Translations under genes and position numbers: made by a program | Part shown: piece after piece, positions 1 to 9,546 of the stretch | Position numbering within the stretch: the first letter of the stretch is position 1 | Layout of the letters: every line of letters begins with the position of its first letter | Notes under the pieces: generated by a model | Databases searched by the model: none | What the model was told of the DNA's origin: nothing | What the model saw: the letters and a program-made list of their open reading frames with translations, nothing else | From: Clostridium sp. AF27-2AA | GTDB taxonomy: Bacteria; Bacillota; Clostridia; Lachnospirales; Lachnospiraceae | Direction: 5' to 3' | NCBI RefSeq assembly: GCF_003478505.1 | Contig: NZ_QUFI01000002.1 | Span: 62,001-126,000, forward strand | DNA length: 64,000 nt

Positions 1-97
1 CCAGAAATCCGGCAATCTCATGCTCTTCTTTTCCCGGATTTGTGCTCTCAATGCCAACTAATTTCTTTGTCCATACCACTGCATCCGTATTCTGCAT
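1..97 (-). CDS. M20-family metallohydrolase, N-terminal fragment cut by window edge
   Basis: Thirty-two codons from an ATG at 97 run off the window edge with no stop. A GGAGG ribosome site precedes the ATG, and the peptide carries LVGIESTNPGKEE, the kind of opening seen in M20 deacylases and amidohydrolases (ArgE, DapE and allantoate amidohydrolase types). It starts 15 bases after the stop of the hydantoinase gene, so it looks like a further gene of the purine operon. Metal ligands and the dimer domain lie outside the window, so the call is at family level only. A role on a carbamoyl or acyl amino acid released by the hydantoinase is inference; ygeY, upstream in the same cluster, would be a paralogue. 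Confidence 0.7.
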   Translation of the reverse strand, partial: MQNTDAVVWTKKLVGIESTNPGKEEHEIAGFL

Positions 98-112
98 GTT
101 CCCTGCCTCCTA

Positions 113-1501
113 TTACTCTGCTAAAGAGCTCTTTCCTCTCTTCAGATACTGTCCTTCTCCCCGGGTTCCGACAAAGTTTCCGTCAGTAACAATTTCCTGA
201 CCGCGCAGGAATACCTTCTCAATGGCACCGGTCACCTTCGTACCCTCGTAGCAGGTGTAATCCGCGTTTCCATGCATCTTCTCTGTGGTGATGGTCCATT
301 CCTTCTTCGGGTCAATGAGTACAAGGTCTGCATCGGAACCGGTCTGGATTGTTCCCTTCTTCGGATACAGTCCGGCGATCTTTGCCGGGTTTGTGCACAG
401 GTAATGTACCACCTGCGGAATGGTCAGATGCTCTCCCTTCACCGCCTCAGAGAACATAAGCGGCAGGCGCTCCTCCACGCCCGGCGCTCCGCTCGGGCAC
501 TGGGTAAAGTCTTTCGCGCCCTGCTGTTTCTGCTTTGCGAAGGTGAATGGACAATGATCGGTTGCGACTGCATCCAGCTCTCCGTTCTCCAGGGCCTGCC
601 AGAGTGCTTCGTTATCATCCTTCTTTCGAAGCGGCGGTGCCATAATGGCCTTTAAGCCCTCCTGATCGTCTGCGTAGCGGTCATCTGTCATAAACAGGTA
701 CTGCGGGCAGGTCTCCACGCCAAAATGCTTCTGACCACGGCGTTTCGCGCGGCGTACCTCCATCAGGCCCTGCTTACTGGATAAATGTACCACATAAACC
801 GGTGCCTCTCCTGCGGACTCGGCCAGATACAGGAAACGGTTCACGGCTTCTGCCTCAGCCTCGGCCGGACGGCTGATCGGGTGATACTTCGCCTGGGCGT
901 GGCCCTCTTTCACAAACTTGTCACGCCAGTAGTTGACAATACCGTCATTCTCACAGTGGGATGCAATGAGGATGCCATCTTTCCTGGCCTGGGTCAGGAT
1001 CTGCATCAGTTCACCGTCACCAAGGCCATAACCATAGGTCATATATACCTTAAAGCTGGTGATTCCCTCTTCCTTTGCAATCTCTCCCATCTCTTCCAGA
1101 ACCTGCGGGTTCACATGCTGGAACACACCGTGAAAACCATAATCTACCACGGCATTTCCATCCGCCAGCCTGTGATATTCCTTAACCTGGTGCCACAGGC
1201 TGCAATCCTTCGGTCCAAAGGCCATATGATCCACAATGGAGGTAGTGCCGCCGCAGGCAGCCGCAATAGTTCCGGTGTAAAAATCGTCAATGACGCGGGC
1301 AATGCCCACATCCAGATCCATGTGGGTGTGGATATCCACAGCGCCCGGCAGAACATACTTTCCTTTCGCCTCTACCACTTCAGCCTCAGCGTCGGACAGT
1401 CCGGTTCCGATCTCACGGATTACGCCACCTTCGATTAAGAGATCTGCTTCATATACGCCGCTCTCGGTACAGAGCATTCCGTTTTTTACTAATTTCTTCA
1501 T
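113..1501 (-). CDS. hydA: Dihydropyrimidinase/hydantoinase-type cyclic amidohydrolase
   Basis: This 462-residue protein is a full-length D-hydantoinase/dihydropyrimidinase. Family features visible: the metal-binding HTH pair in GAVDIHTHMD (His58, His60), the candidate carboxylated lysine in TSFKVYMTYGY, SHCEND, VHLSS and ATDHCPF. The enzyme hydrolytically opens a cyclic imide such as hydantoin, dihydrouracil or a purine-derived ring, using a binuclear zinc site in the cytoplasm. In this cluster the likely substrate is a ring intermediate made from urate or xanthine by the molybdenum hydroxylase and YgfK (inference). The start at 1501 has AGGAG about 11 bases upstream. It follows arcC with an 85-base gap that holds a perfect hairpin. 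Allantoinase is the main alternative in the same superfamily. Confidence 0.9.
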   Translation of the reverse strand: MKKLVKNGMLCTESGVYEADLLIEGGVIREIGTGLSDAEAEVVEAKGKYVLPGAVDIHTHMDLDVGIARVIDDFYTGTIAAACGGTTSIVDHMAFGPKDCSLWHQVKEYHRLADGNAVVDYGFHGVFQHVNPQVLEEMGEIAKEEGITSFKVYMTYGYGLGDGELMQILTQARKDGILIASHCENDGIVNYWRDKFVKEGHAQAKYHPISRPAEAEAEAVNRFLYLAESAGEAPVYVVHLSSKQGLMEVRRAKRRGQKHFGVETCPQYLFMTDDRYADDQEGLKAIMAPPLRKKDDNEALWQALENGELDAVATDHCPFTFAKQKQQGAKDFTQCPSGAPGVEERLPLMFSEAVKGEHLTIPQVVHYLCTNPAKIAGLYPKKGTIQTGSDADLVLIDPKKEWTITTEKMHGNADYTCYEGTKVTGAIEKVFLRGQEIVTDGNFVGTRGEGQYLKRGKSSLAE

Positions 1502-1528
1502 AGATTGAAATTCTCCTATATATGGTTT

Positions 1529-1567
1529 TAAGCGCAGGAAAATGGCAAAGCCATTTTCCTGCGCTTA
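1529..1567 (-). other. Perfect 18-bp hairpin between arcC and hydA
   Basis: The arms at 1529-1546 and 1550-1567 are perfectly complementary around a three-base loop. On the transcribed (minus) strand the hairpin is followed by TAAAAC, not a U tract, so it is a poor intrinsic terminator. A role in mRNA processing, stability or partial attenuation between arcC and hydA is inference. Confidence 0.6.
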
Positions 1568-1586
1568 TCTTATTTTCAATATTCAC

Positions 1587-2528
1587 TTACTGATGAATTC
1601 TGGTACCGGTTAATCCGTTGATACCATCTTTTGCTTTCTCAAGCAGGGTAATTAAGGACTCACGGCCCGGTGCGGACTCTGCGAAAGCAACTGCTGCCTG
1701 TACCTTCGGAAGCATGGAGCCCGGTGCGAACTCGCCAGCCTCGATATACTTCTGTGCAGTCTCCGGGGTAAGCTCGGACAGCCACTCCTGATCCGGTTTG
1801 CCGAAGTGAACAGCAACCTTCTCGACTGCGGTTAAAATGATCAGGCAGTCTGCGTCTAACTGTTCTGCCAGCTTCTCTGCTGCGAAATCTTTATCGATTA
1901 CCGCTGCGGCACCCTTTAAGTGATGGCCTCCGCTTACGAATACCGGGATACCGCCGCCGCCACATGCAACAACGACATAATCATTCTCGACCAGGCTGCG
2001 GATGGTGTCGATCTCGATGATGGACTTCGGCTTCGGAGAAGCAACAACACGGCGGTAACCACGTCCTGCGTCCTCAACAACCTTATATCCTTTCTCTTTG
2101 ACCAGCTTGTCTGCCTCTTCCTTTGTCATAAATGCGCCGATCGGCTTTGTCGGATTTTCGAAAGCAGGATCATTCGCATCTACCTCTACCTGTGTCAGAA
2201 TGGTGGTGCATCCGGTATTAATACCGCGATCCAGCATTTCCTCACGCAGCGCATTCTGCAGATCGTATCCGATGTAGCCCTGACTCATAGCCACGCATAC
2301 AGACAGCGGACACGGAATGTATTTTTCCGGATTGGAACGGGTCAGCTCAGACATTGCGTTCTGGATCATGCCTACCTGCGGTCCATTTCCGTGTGCGATT
2401 ACAACTTCGTTGCCGGCCTCGATCAGATCTACGATTGCGGAAGCAGTTTTCTTCACCGCGATCATCTGCTCCGGCAGATTATTTCCCAATGCATTACCGC
2501 CAAGGGCGATTACAATTCTTTTTCCCAT
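1587..2528 (-). CDS. arcC: Carbamate kinase
   Basis: This 313-residue protein matches the usual length of carbamate kinase and starts IVIALGGNALG, the amino-acid kinase glycine-rich motif. Other family segments are VIAHGNGPQVG and VVACGGGGIPV. It transfers phosphate from carbamoyl phosphate to ADP, giving ATP, CO2 and ammonia. It follows the YgeW carbamoyltransferase in the same transcript direction, so the pair is the likely energy-conserving end of the purine pathway, equivalent to the arginine deiminase logic but with a different carbamoyl donor (inference). Start at 2528 is supported by GGAGATATTGTT upstream. No arginine deiminase or ornithine transcarbamylase gene is nearby, which argues against the arginine pathway. 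Confidence 0.95.
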   Translation of the reverse strand: MGKRIVIALGGNALGNNLPEQMIAVKKTASAIVDLIEAGNEVVIAHGNGPQVGMIQNAMSELTRSNPEKYIPCPLSVCVAMSQGYIGYDLQNALREEMLDRGINTGCTTILTQVEVDANDPAFENPTKPIGAFMTKEEADKLVKEKGYKVVEDAGRGYRRVVASPKPKSIIEIDTIRSLVENDYVVVACGGGGIPVFVSGGHHLKGAAAVIDKDFAAEKLAEQLDADCLIILTAVEKVAVHFGKPDQEWLSELTPETAQKYIEAGEFAPGSMLPKVQAAVAFAESAPGRESLITLLEKAKDGINGLTGTRIHQ

Positions 2529-2634
2529 AACAATATCTCCTATGTCCGCCTTTCGCTGCTGTTCGCACCTTGTGCAAACCGGATCTGCGATTTTCCCCCG
2601 CGGACTATTTTCATTTTTCTTTTTGAAGCAGTGA

Positions 2635-2658
2635 TGGCAGTCCGTTTAAGGACTGCCA
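2635..2658 (-). other. Short hairpin between ygeW and arcC
   Basis: Nine-base-pair stem (2635-2643 with 2650-2658) in the 203-base ygeW-arcC gap. The minus-strand transcript has no U run after it, so it is not a convincing terminator; readthrough from ygeW to arcC is expected. Confidence 0.4.
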
Positions 2659-2731
2659 CCGCTTTTGTTGAGCAGGTTGTTGTATAAAAAGGGATTTCCC
2701 AATTTACCAGATTATTCTGACAACAGGCAAA

Positions 2732-3928
2732 TTATGCCATATGTCTCTCGGTTGCTTTCTCAGCCAGCTTAGCCAGAGTCTCCTGCGGGCACTGCTGTTT
2801 TGCAAGCAGGATCATAGCTGCGATGATGTACGGCTTGTAGCTAGCCTCTTTGTACAGAGGAGTACGATAACGATCGAATACGGTAGCCTCAACCTCGCCG
2901 TCCTTGCAGGATACATCGTTGATATCAGCCGGTAAGCAATGCAGGTACAGAGCCTTGCCATCCTTGGTGGTGGACATTAACTCTTCGGTGCAGCACCAGT
3001 CTTTGTGCTCTGCGTTCTGGGCAAGCAACTCTTTCTCCAGAGCCTTGATGCCGTCGGTATCGCCCTCAGCGTACAGGTTGGTTCTCTTCTCCATAGCTGC
3101 GAACGGAGCCCAGCTCTTCGGATATACGATATCAGCATCCTTGAATGCCTCTGCCATGGAATTGGTCTTGGTGAAGCTGCCGCCGGTCTTCTCAGCGTTC
3201 TTCTTAGCTACTTCCTCAACCTCCGGCATTACCTCGTATCCTTCCGGATGTGCCAGAACAACGTCCATACCGAATCTGGTCATCAGGCCGATAACACCCT
3301 GCGGTACGGAAAGCGGTTTGCCGTAGCTCGGGGAGTAAGCCCAGGTCATAGCTACTTTCTTACCCTTTAAGTTCTCAACGCCGCCGAAGGTGTTGATGAT
3401 GTGAAGCATATCAGCCATACACTGGGTCGGATGGTCGATATCACACTGTAAGTTAACCAGAGTAGGTTTCTGCTCCAGAACGCCGTCCTTGTGTCCCTCG
3501 GTTACAGCGTCTACTACGTCGTGCATGTACTTGTTACCTTTGCCAATGTACATATCATCACGGATACCGATAACGTCAGCCATGAAAGAGATCATGTTAG
3601 CGGTCTCACGAACGGTCTCACCATGAGCGATCTGGCTCTTGCCCTCGTCAAGATCCTGAACCTCAAGACCAAGCAGGTTACAAGCAGATGCAAAAGAGAA
3701 ACGGGTACGGGTAGAGTTATCACGGAACAGGGAGATGCCCAGGCCGGACTCGAATACCTTGGTGGAGATGTTATGCTCTCTCATGTAACGCAGAGCATCA
3801 GCTACGGTGAAAACAGCCTCGATCTCGTCATCGGTTTTCTCCCAGGTCAGGAAGAAATCGCCCTCGTACATATCTTTGAAGTTCAGTTTGTTCAGTTTGT
3901 CAATGTAACCCTGTAATACTTTATCCAT
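2732..3928 (-). CDS. ygeW: Knotted carbamoyltransferase YgeW
   Basis: This 398-residue protein belongs to the aspartate/ornithine transcarbamylase fold. It shows the carbamoyl phosphate motif STRTR at residues 72-76 (FRDNSTRTRFSF), HPTQ in the middle and HCLPAD near the C-terminus. It is longer than ornithine transcarbamylase and matches the YgeW subfamily, which occurs with ygeX, ygeY, ssnA and ygfK in anaerobes that use purines. It probably runs in the phosphorolytic direction, making carbamoyl phosphate for ArcC from a ureido compound; the amino-acid partner is not established by the sequence. Start at 3928 has AAGGAGATCAAC upstream. It is the third gene of the ygeX-ygeY-ygeW-arcC-hydA run. 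Confidence 0.93.
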   Translation of the reverse strand: MDKVLQGYIDKLNKLNFKDMYEGDFFLTWEKTDDEIEAVFTVADALRYMREHNISTKVFESGLGISLFRDNSTRTRFSFASACNLLGLEVQDLDEGKSQIAHGETVRETANMISFMADVIGIRDDMYIGKGNKYMHDVVDAVTEGHKDGVLEQKPTLVNLQCDIDHPTQCMADMLHIINTFGGVENLKGKKVAMTWAYSPSYGKPLSVPQGVIGLMTRFGMDVVLAHPEGYEVMPEVEEVAKKNAEKTGGSFTKTNSMAEAFKDADIVYPKSWAPFAAMEKRTNLYAEGDTDGIKALEKELLAQNAEHKDWCCTEELMSTTKDGKALYLHCLPADINDVSCKDGEVEATVFDRYRTPLYKEASYKPYIIAAMILLAKQQCPQETLAKLAEKATERHMA

Positions 3929-4023
3929 GTTGATCTCCTTCTTTCATATAAGAAATTATTATTTTTGATGCAGACCAGCGCTCACCGCGCTGATCTGCCG
4001 GCTACTGAAATATTGTCTGATGA

Positions 4024-5400
4024 TTATTTGATGTCGTTGTTGGTCTTGCCTGCGCGGAACTGGGAAATATCATCTGTCTTCTTGGAACCGTCGTACAGAT
4101 TTGCTGCTGCTACATACATAGCTGCGCATCTTACAAGGTCATCTTTGTAGGTGATCTCGTTCGGAGCGTGAGCCTGGCTCTCAGCACCCGGGCCAAAGCC
4201 TACGCACGGAATACCGTAACGGCCCTGGATAGCAACACCGTTGGTGGAGAAGGTCCACTTATCGATCAGCGGACGGTTACGAAGCTCTTTGGTGGAGTCC
4301 GGTCCCATACGATGATCGCCAAACAGAGCTACGTGTGCATCGTACAGAGCCTGTACATGAGCTGCGTTCTCTTTGTTGATCCAGGTCGGGAAGTAGCACT
4401 CGGTCTCGTATACTTCACCGGTCCATGACGGACGGTCGTACATATACATGGAAACCTTAACGTCATCGCCATACTTCTGAACGCTCGGCAGCTGACGGAT
4501 CTCGTCCAGACAGGAATCCCAGGTCTCACCTGCGGTCATACGACGGTCGATGGAGATTGCGCAGCTATCTGCTACTGCACAGCGGCTCGGAGAGGTGTAG
4601 AAGATCTGAGAAACGGTGCAGGTACCTCTTCCAAGGAACTGAGCGTCCTCGTAGTGCTCCGGGTTGTATTTCGGGCTCAGCATCTTAACAAGCCCCTTGA
4701 TGTCAGTGTCTTCGTCACAGCCGTTGTTGTTCAGGGAACGAACATCAGCAATGATGTCAGCCATCTTGTAGATAGCGTTGGAACCACGCTCCGGTGCGGA
4801 ACCATGGCAGGAAACGCCCTTAACGTCTACACGGATTTCCATACGTCCGCGATGTCCACGGTAGATACCACCATCGGTCGGCTCGGTAGAGATTACGAAC
4901 TCCGGAACAATTTTGTCTTTGTTGTAGATGTACTGCCAGCACATACCATCGCAGTCCTCTTCCTGTACGGAACCAACGATCATGATCTTGTAGCCCTCCG
5001 GAATGAGGTTCAGGTCTTTCATGATCTTTGCGCCGTAAACAGCACTTGCCATACCGCCTTCCTGGTCGGAACCGCCGCGGCCGTAGATGATCTCGTCAGT
5101 CTCATAGCCCTCGTACGGATCTGCTTCCCAGTTGTTGATGTTACCGATACCTACAGTATCGATATGGGAATCGATAGCGATGATCTTATCGCCTTCGCCC
5201 ATCCAGCCGATTACGTTACCAAGACCGTCAACCTCTACTTTATCGAAGTTTAACTTCTCCATCTCAGCTTTGATGCATGCTACTACCTCTTTCTCCTCGC
5301 AGCTCTCGCTCGGATGAGAGATCATTGCTCTTAAGAACGCAGTCATATCTGCGCGATAACCCTCTGCTGCCTGTTTGATTTTGTCAAAATCAAGTCCCAT
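4024..5400 (-). CDS. ygeY: YgeY family M20 hydrolase
   Basis: A 458-residue M20 metallopeptidase-fold hydrolase. The metal site is visible as SHIDT (His79, Asp81), Asp112 in [10 protein letters not shown] and the catalytic Glu pair at 147-148 (VQEED). It resembles acetylornithine deacetylase but matches the YgeY subfamily that co-occurs with ygeX and ygeW. A role removing an acyl or carbamoyl group from a diaminopropionate derivative fits its place between ygeX and ygeW (inference). I chose the ATG at 5400 (GGAGGGTAAAAAA just before it) rather than an in-frame start at 5514, which would add 38 basic, low-complexity residues and run back into ygeX. Confidence 0.92.
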   Translation of the reverse strand: MGLDFDKIKQAAEGYRADMTAFLRAMISHPSESCEEKEVVACIKAEMEKLNFDKVEVDGLGNVIGWMGEGDKIIAIDSHIDTVGIGNINNWEADPYEGYETDEIIYGRGGSDQEGGMASAVYGAKIMKDLNLIPEGYKIMIVGSVQEEDCDGMCWQYIYNKDKIVPEFVISTEPTDGGIYRGHRGRMEIRVDVKGVSCHGSAPERGSNAIYKMADIIADVRSLNNNGCDEDTDIKGLVKMLSPKYNPEHYEDAQFLGRGTCTVSQIFYTSPSRCAVADSCAISIDRRMTAGETWDSCLDEIRQLPSVQKYGDDVKVSMYMYDRPSWTGEVYETECYFPTWINKENAAHVQALYDAHVALFGDHRMGPDSTKELRNRPLIDKWTFSTNGVAIQGRYGIPCVGFGPGAESQAHAPNEITYKDDLVRCAAMYVAAANLYDGSKKTDDISQFRAGKTNNDIK

Positions 5401-5452
5401 TTTTTTACCCTCCTGGATTATATATGTTCTTGTTAATTTGGTTCTTATGAAA

Positions 5453-6664
5453 TTAAACGGTCGGATACTCGCCGCCCCAGACGATCTTTTTGTACTTGTC
5501 CGGATCGGTGTCACCCTCGGTGGAGAACATCAGAACCTTACTGTCGCGGTTCAGCTCTAAAGCGTCACGCAGCTCTTTGTATTCATCATTCTCCATGATG
5601 GTGGAGATCACACCCATACCAACTGCTCCAGACTCACCGGAAATCACCTTCGGATCGCCCTTAACCGGAGCTGCCAGCATTCTCATGCCCTTTGCTGCTA
5701 CCCAGTCCGGGCAGGAAACAAATGCGGATACGTGGTTTCTTAAGATATCCCAGCCAATGATGTTCGGCTCGCCGCATGCAAGACCGGCCATGATAGTCTG
5801 AAGATCACCACCAACGATACGCGGATCACCATCTCCTGCAACAGCGCCCTTATACAGGCAGGCTGCAGCGCCAGCTTCCATAACAACGAATTTCGGCGGG
5901 TTCTCCGGATACAGGTTGGTGAAGTAACCAACTACTGCGCCTGCAAGGCTTCCTACACCAGCCTGTACGAATACGTGGGTCGGGCGGTTCACAGAAACCT
6001 CGCGTAACTGCTCAGCAGCCTCGCCAGCCATGCTTCCGTAGCCCTGCATGATCCATGCCGGAATCTCCTCGTAGCCTTCCCATGCGGTATCCTGAACTAC
6101 TACGCCGTGCGGGGTTGCCTCAGCCTCAGCTGCTGCCATACGCACGCAGTCATCGTAGTTAACTTCCTCGATGGTAACTTTTGCACCCTCTTTTGCGATG
6201 TTATCGAAACGAGTCTTGGTGCTGCCCTTCGGCATATGTACAACGGCTTTCTGGCCCAGCTTGTTTGCTGCCCATGCAACGCCTCTGCCGTGGTTACCGT
6301 CAGTTGCGGTAAAGAAGGTTGCCTGACCGAACTCCTCACGGAATTTCTCGCTGGTCAGGTAATCGTATGTCATCTCGGACACATCACGTCCCATCTCACT
6401 AGCGATGTAACGTGCCATTGCGAAAGAACCGCCCAGCACCTTGAATGCGTTGAGGCCGAAACGATAGCTCTCATCTTTTACGAACAGGCCGCCAAGGCCA
6501 AGGCCCTCAGCCATACCGTCCAGCTTTGCAAGCGGGGTGATGGAATACTGCGGGAAGCTCTTGTGGAACTCGCGTGCCTGTTTGATGTTCTCAATGCTCA
6601 TAACCGGCAGACACTTGTCTTCGCTTTTCGGCATCTTGTTCAATGCCCAAAGAATTTTCTCCAT
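5453..6664 (-). CDS. ygeX: 2,3-diaminopropionate ammonia-lyase
   Basis: A 403-residue fold-type II PLP enzyme. The PLP lysine lies in [11 protein letters not shown] (Lys75), with SxxDGNHGRG-like phosphate and substrate motifs ([15 protein letters not shown]). The enzyme splits 2,3-diaminopropionate to pyruvate and two ammonia. In the purine cluster this would be the step that feeds carbon to central metabolism (inference from family and context). The ATG at 6664 has AGGAGAAGAGAAA before it; a TTG 18 bases upstream is in frame but would place the ribosome site inside the gene. It has its own sigma-A-type promoter at 6725-6752 and leads ygeY, ygeW, arcC and hydA. Confidence 0.95.
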   Translation of the reverse strand: MEKILWALNKMPKSEDKCLPVMSIENIKQAREFHKSFPQYSITPLAKLDGMAEGLGLGGLFVKDESYRFGLNAFKVLGGSFAMARYIASEMGRDVSEMTYDYLTSEKFREEFGQATFFTATDGNHGRGVAWAANKLGQKAVVHMPKGSTKTRFDNIAKEGAKVTIEEVNYDDCVRMAAAEAEATPHGVVVQDTAWEGYEEIPAWIMQGYGSMAGEAAEQLREVSVNRPTHVFVQAGVGSLAGAVVGYFTNLYPENPPKFVVMEAGAAACLYKGAVAGDGDPRIVGGDLQTIMAGLACGEPNIIGWDILRNHVSAFVSCPDWVAAKGMRMLAAPVKGDPKVISGESGAVGMGVISTIMENDEYKELRDALELNRDSKVLMFSTEGDTDPDKYKKIVWGGEYPTV

Positions 6665-6724
6665 TTTCTCTTCTCCTAACAAACTTTTTGTATTTCTTCA
6701 AACTTTTTGTTTGCTTCTATAGAT

Positions 6725-6752
6725 ATCATAACACATTCTGGCTCTATGTCAA
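6725..6752 (-). promoter_or_regulatory. Promoter of the ygeX operon
   Basis: On the minus strand TTGACA (6752-6747), a 16-base spacer and TATGAT (6730-6725) form a near-consensus vegetative promoter. The predicted start is about 55 bases upstream of ygeX. It makes ygeX-hydA at least partly independent of the ssnA-xdhD genes. Confidence 0.75.
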
Positions 6753-6817
6753 GTATGTACAAAACTTTTTTTTATTTTTTTCTCATTTTGTTTATCTATC
6801 ACGAAACCAGAATGTGT
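6731..6817. promoter_or_regulatory. Separated 11-base inverted repeat at the ygeX promoter
   Basis: ACACATTCTGG at 6731-6741 is matched by its exact reverse complement CCAGAATGTGT at 6807-6817. The first arm fills the promoter spacer next to the -10 box. Two sites in opposite orientation about 76 bases apart suggest a regulator bound at two places; the regulator is unknown. Confidence 0.5.
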
Positions 6818-6848
6818 GAAAATCTGTTTTTTCTTATTATTAAGCTGC

Positions 6849-9434
6849 TTAACCCTTCTTCTTTCTGTAGAACGTATCCTCCAGCGGAAGGGAGGTGCGG
6901 AACTTTCTGTCCATTGCATAGTAAGCACCCTGGATGGCCGGTGCAGTCGGGATGGTCGCGATCTCGCCGATTCCCTTCGCGCCGTATGCCACACCGAGGA
7001 GCTCATCCTTCTCTACATAGATGGCATGAATGTCCGGAATCTGGTTGGAACGGAGAAGTCCCAGGGTACCGTACTTCACCTGCGGTACGCAGTCTTTTAA
7101 CGGCCAGTCCTCGGTCAGCGCATAGCCCATACCCATGAGCACGCCGCCCTCGATCTGTCCCTGAATGGAGATCGGGTTCACAACCTTGCCGGAATCATGT
7201 GCTGCGTAAACCTCTTTGACTTTGCCATCGTTATCCAGGATAACAACATGGGTTGCATAGCCGTATGCGATATGGCTCTTCGGGAACGGTACATCTGCGC
7301 CAAGCTTGTCGGTCGGCTCAAAGTACTCATAGAAGAAGTCGCGGCCTTCCAGTTTGCTTAAGTCTCCGCCAACCTCATCCATCGCCTCTTTCAAAAGTGC
7401 GGAAGCCCCGCGGATCGCCTCGCCGGAAAGCAGGGTCTGACGGGAACCGGATGTCGTACCGGAGTCCGGTGCATTCTCGGTATTTGCCACTGCGTTGCGG
7501 ATCTTGGAAAGCGGGAGTCCAGTGGTCTCGGATACCGCCTGGCAGAATACCGTCAGACAGCCCTGTCCGATATCGGATGCCGCACAGTAGATCACACAGA
7601 CACCATCTTCAATGACCAGTCTTGCGCGGCCCTTATCCGGAAGACCTACGCCGACACCGGCATTCTTCATGGAACATGCAATTCCGGCATGATCCATATT
7701 CTGTTCATAAACATCCTTCACGGCTTCCAGTGTCTCTTTCAGCGCAGTGGAGCAGTCTGCGATCTGTCCGTTCGGAAGCACCTTGCCCGGCTCAATGGCA
7801 TTGCGGTAACGGATCTCCCACGGAGTGATGCCCACCTTCTCTGCCAGTACGTTGATCAGAGATTCCAGCGCGAATTCACTCTGGCATACGCCGAAGCCAC
7901 GGAACGCGCCAGCCGGCGGGTTATTGGTGTAATAACCGTAACCACGGATATCGGTGTTCTGATAGCAGTACGGTCCTACAGAGTGGGTACATGCACGCTC
8001 CAGAACCGGTCCGCAAAGAGATGCGTAAGCACCGGTATCGAAGTTTATCTCACAGTCCAGACCGGTAAAGATACCGTTCTCATCACAGCCCAGGGTAAAG
8101 GTTCCTTCCATCGCATGACGCTTCGGATGGAAATATAAGGATTCCTGACGGCTGAATTTTGCCTTGACCGGAACCTGATACTTCCAGGCTGCCAATGCTG
8201 CAATATGCTGTACGGAAACATCCTCTTTTCCACCAAAACCGCCGCCGATGAGCTGGTTTTCCACCACGATACGCTCCGGCTCCCAGCCAAACATGATCGC
8301 GGTCTCTTTTCTGGTATCGAAAGCACCCTGGTCGGTACTTAAGATCTTGATGCCATCCTTATATGGAAATGCCACAGCACACTCCGGCTCCAAAAACGCA
8401 TGCTCCGTAAACGGAGTGGTAAAGGAATTGGTCACGGTATATTTGGACTCTGCCAGTGCTTTCGCTGCATCGCCGCGAACAACGTGACGGGTCTGGCAGA
8501 GGTTTCCTTTGGAATGCACCTTCGGAGCATCCTCTCTCTTTGCGTCCGCAATGCCTCTTACCGGCTCCAGCTCCTCGTAATCGATTTTCACCAGTTTCTT
8601 TGCCTGTTCCAGAATCTTTTCATTCTCAGCAACCACCAGGCAGATGGCATCGCCGAGGCAGCGGGTGGTGTCACCTTCCGCGATCATAACATCCCAGTCC
8701 TGCTGAATATGCCCGACCTTATTGTTCGGAACATCCGCTGCAGTCAGGACACCCAGAACACCCGGCAGTGCTTCTGCCTTGGAAGCGTCAATCTTTAAGA
8801 CACGGGCTCTCGGATATTTGCTGCGGACTGCGGAAACGTAAACCATATCATCCATCACGATATCGTCCGGGTATTTGCCGAAGCCTAATACCTTCTTGCG
8901 GACATCTACACGGAATGCTCTCTGGCCAACGCCGTAAACATCTCCCTTCTCCAGGTCCTCATCTACGGAAGCCTCTCCCCGAAGAATTTTTGCCACCAGA
9001 AGGATTCCCTCAATGATCTTCTTGTATCCGGTACAGCGGCAGATGTTTCCGCGCAGCGCGTACTTTACATCTTCCTCAGTCGGATTTAAATTATTCTGTA
9101 ATAATGCCGTTCCGGCCATCACCATGCCCGGGATACAGAAACCACACTGAACGGCTCCGACTGCTCCGAACGCATATACGAACGCGTCCTTCCACTCGTC
9201 GCTTAAGCCCTCCACGGTCAGAATGTTTCTGCCAACGGCTCTTTTTGTGGTCAGTACACAGGACTTGATCGCCTTTCCGTCTACTACGATGGTGCAGGTA
9301 CCGCAGGCACCCTCACTGCAGCCGTCCTTTACGGAATACAGCTTCAGATCATCGCGCAGGTAACGGAGCAACGGCTTGTCCTCTTCGGTGCGCTGCACCT
9401 GACCGTTTACTGTAAACTCAAAAACTTCTCCCAT
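6849..9434 (-). CDS. xdhD: Xanthine dehydrogenase-family molybdenum hydroxylase (Fe-S and Moco domains fused)
   Basis: An 861-residue fusion. Residues 1-140 are the xanthine-oxidase [2Fe-2S] domain: Cys39/44/47/59 hold the plant-type cluster and Cys97/100/132/134 the second. The rest is the molybdopterin domain, with GGGFGGKEDVS, the AFRGFG arginine segment and RQTLLSGEAIRG near the C-terminus. There is no FAD domain and none is encoded beside it, so electrons must pass to another partner, plausibly YgfK or the adjacent polyferredoxin. It resembles the selenium-linked hydroxylases that act on purines. Start chosen at 9434 because AGGAGAAGG lies just before it; the ATG at 9449 would include that site. 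It follows the ferredoxin gene after a hairpin. Confidence 0.9.
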   Translation of the reverse strand: MGEVFEFTVNGQVQRTEEDKPLLRYLRDDLKLYSVKDGCSEGACGTCTIVVDGKAIKSCVLTTKRAVGRNILTVEGLSDEWKDAFVYAFGAVGAVQCGFCIPGMVMAGTALLQNNLNPTEEDVKYALRGNICRCTGYKKIIEGILLVAKILRGEASVDEDLEKGDVYGVGQRAFRVDVRKKVLGFGKYPDDIVMDDMVYVSAVRSKYPRARVLKIDASKAEALPGVLGVLTAADVPNNKVGHIQQDWDVMIAEGDTTRCLGDAICLVVAENEKILEQAKKLVKIDYEELEPVRGIADAKREDAPKVHSKGNLCQTRHVVRGDAAKALAESKYTVTNSFTTPFTEHAFLEPECAVAFPYKDGIKILSTDQGAFDTRKETAIMFGWEPERIVVENQLIGGGFGGKEDVSVQHIAALAAWKYQVPVKAKFSRQESLYFHPKRHAMEGTFTLGCDENGIFTGLDCEINFDTGAYASLCGPVLERACTHSVGPYCYQNTDIRGYGYYTNNPPAGAFRGFGVCQSEFALESLINVLAEKVGITPWEIRYRNAIEPGKVLPNGQIADCSTALKETLEAVKDVYEQNMDHAGIACSMKNAGVGVGLPDKGRARLVIEDGVCVIYCAASDIGQGCLTVFCQAVSETTGLPLSKIRNAVANTENAPDSGTTSGSRQTLLSGEAIRGASALLKEAMDEVGGDLSKLEGRDFFYEYFEPTDKLGADVPFPKSHIAYGYATHVVILDNDGKVKEVYAAHDSGKVVNPISIQGQIEGGVLMGMGYALTEDWPLKDCVPQVKYGTLGLLRSNQIPDIHAIYVEKDELLGVAYGAKGIGEIATIPTAPAIQGAYYAMDRKFRTSLPLEDTFYRKKKG

Positions 9435-9497
9435 TATCCTTCTCCTCATCCATCGCTGTTCCGCTCATATGGAAACAGCAATTTTACTTACTTCTTA

Positions 9498-9538
9498 AAG
9501 CCGCCGCGAGCCGCGAACTTGCGCGTCCGCGGCGGCTT
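9498..9538 (-). other. GC-rich 11-bp hairpin between polyferredoxin gene and xdhD
   Basis: AAGCCGCCGCG at 9498-9508 pairs perfectly with 9528-9538. No U run follows on the minus strand (TTTAAG only). It may stabilise or process the polycistronic mRNA, or reduce expression between neighbours (inference). Confidence 0.55.
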
Positions 9539-9546
9539 ACAAATTT

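Noticed and set aside
2635..2658. Terminator between ygeW and arcC
   Set aside because: Stem is short and no U run follows on the transcribed strand; kept only as a hairpin.
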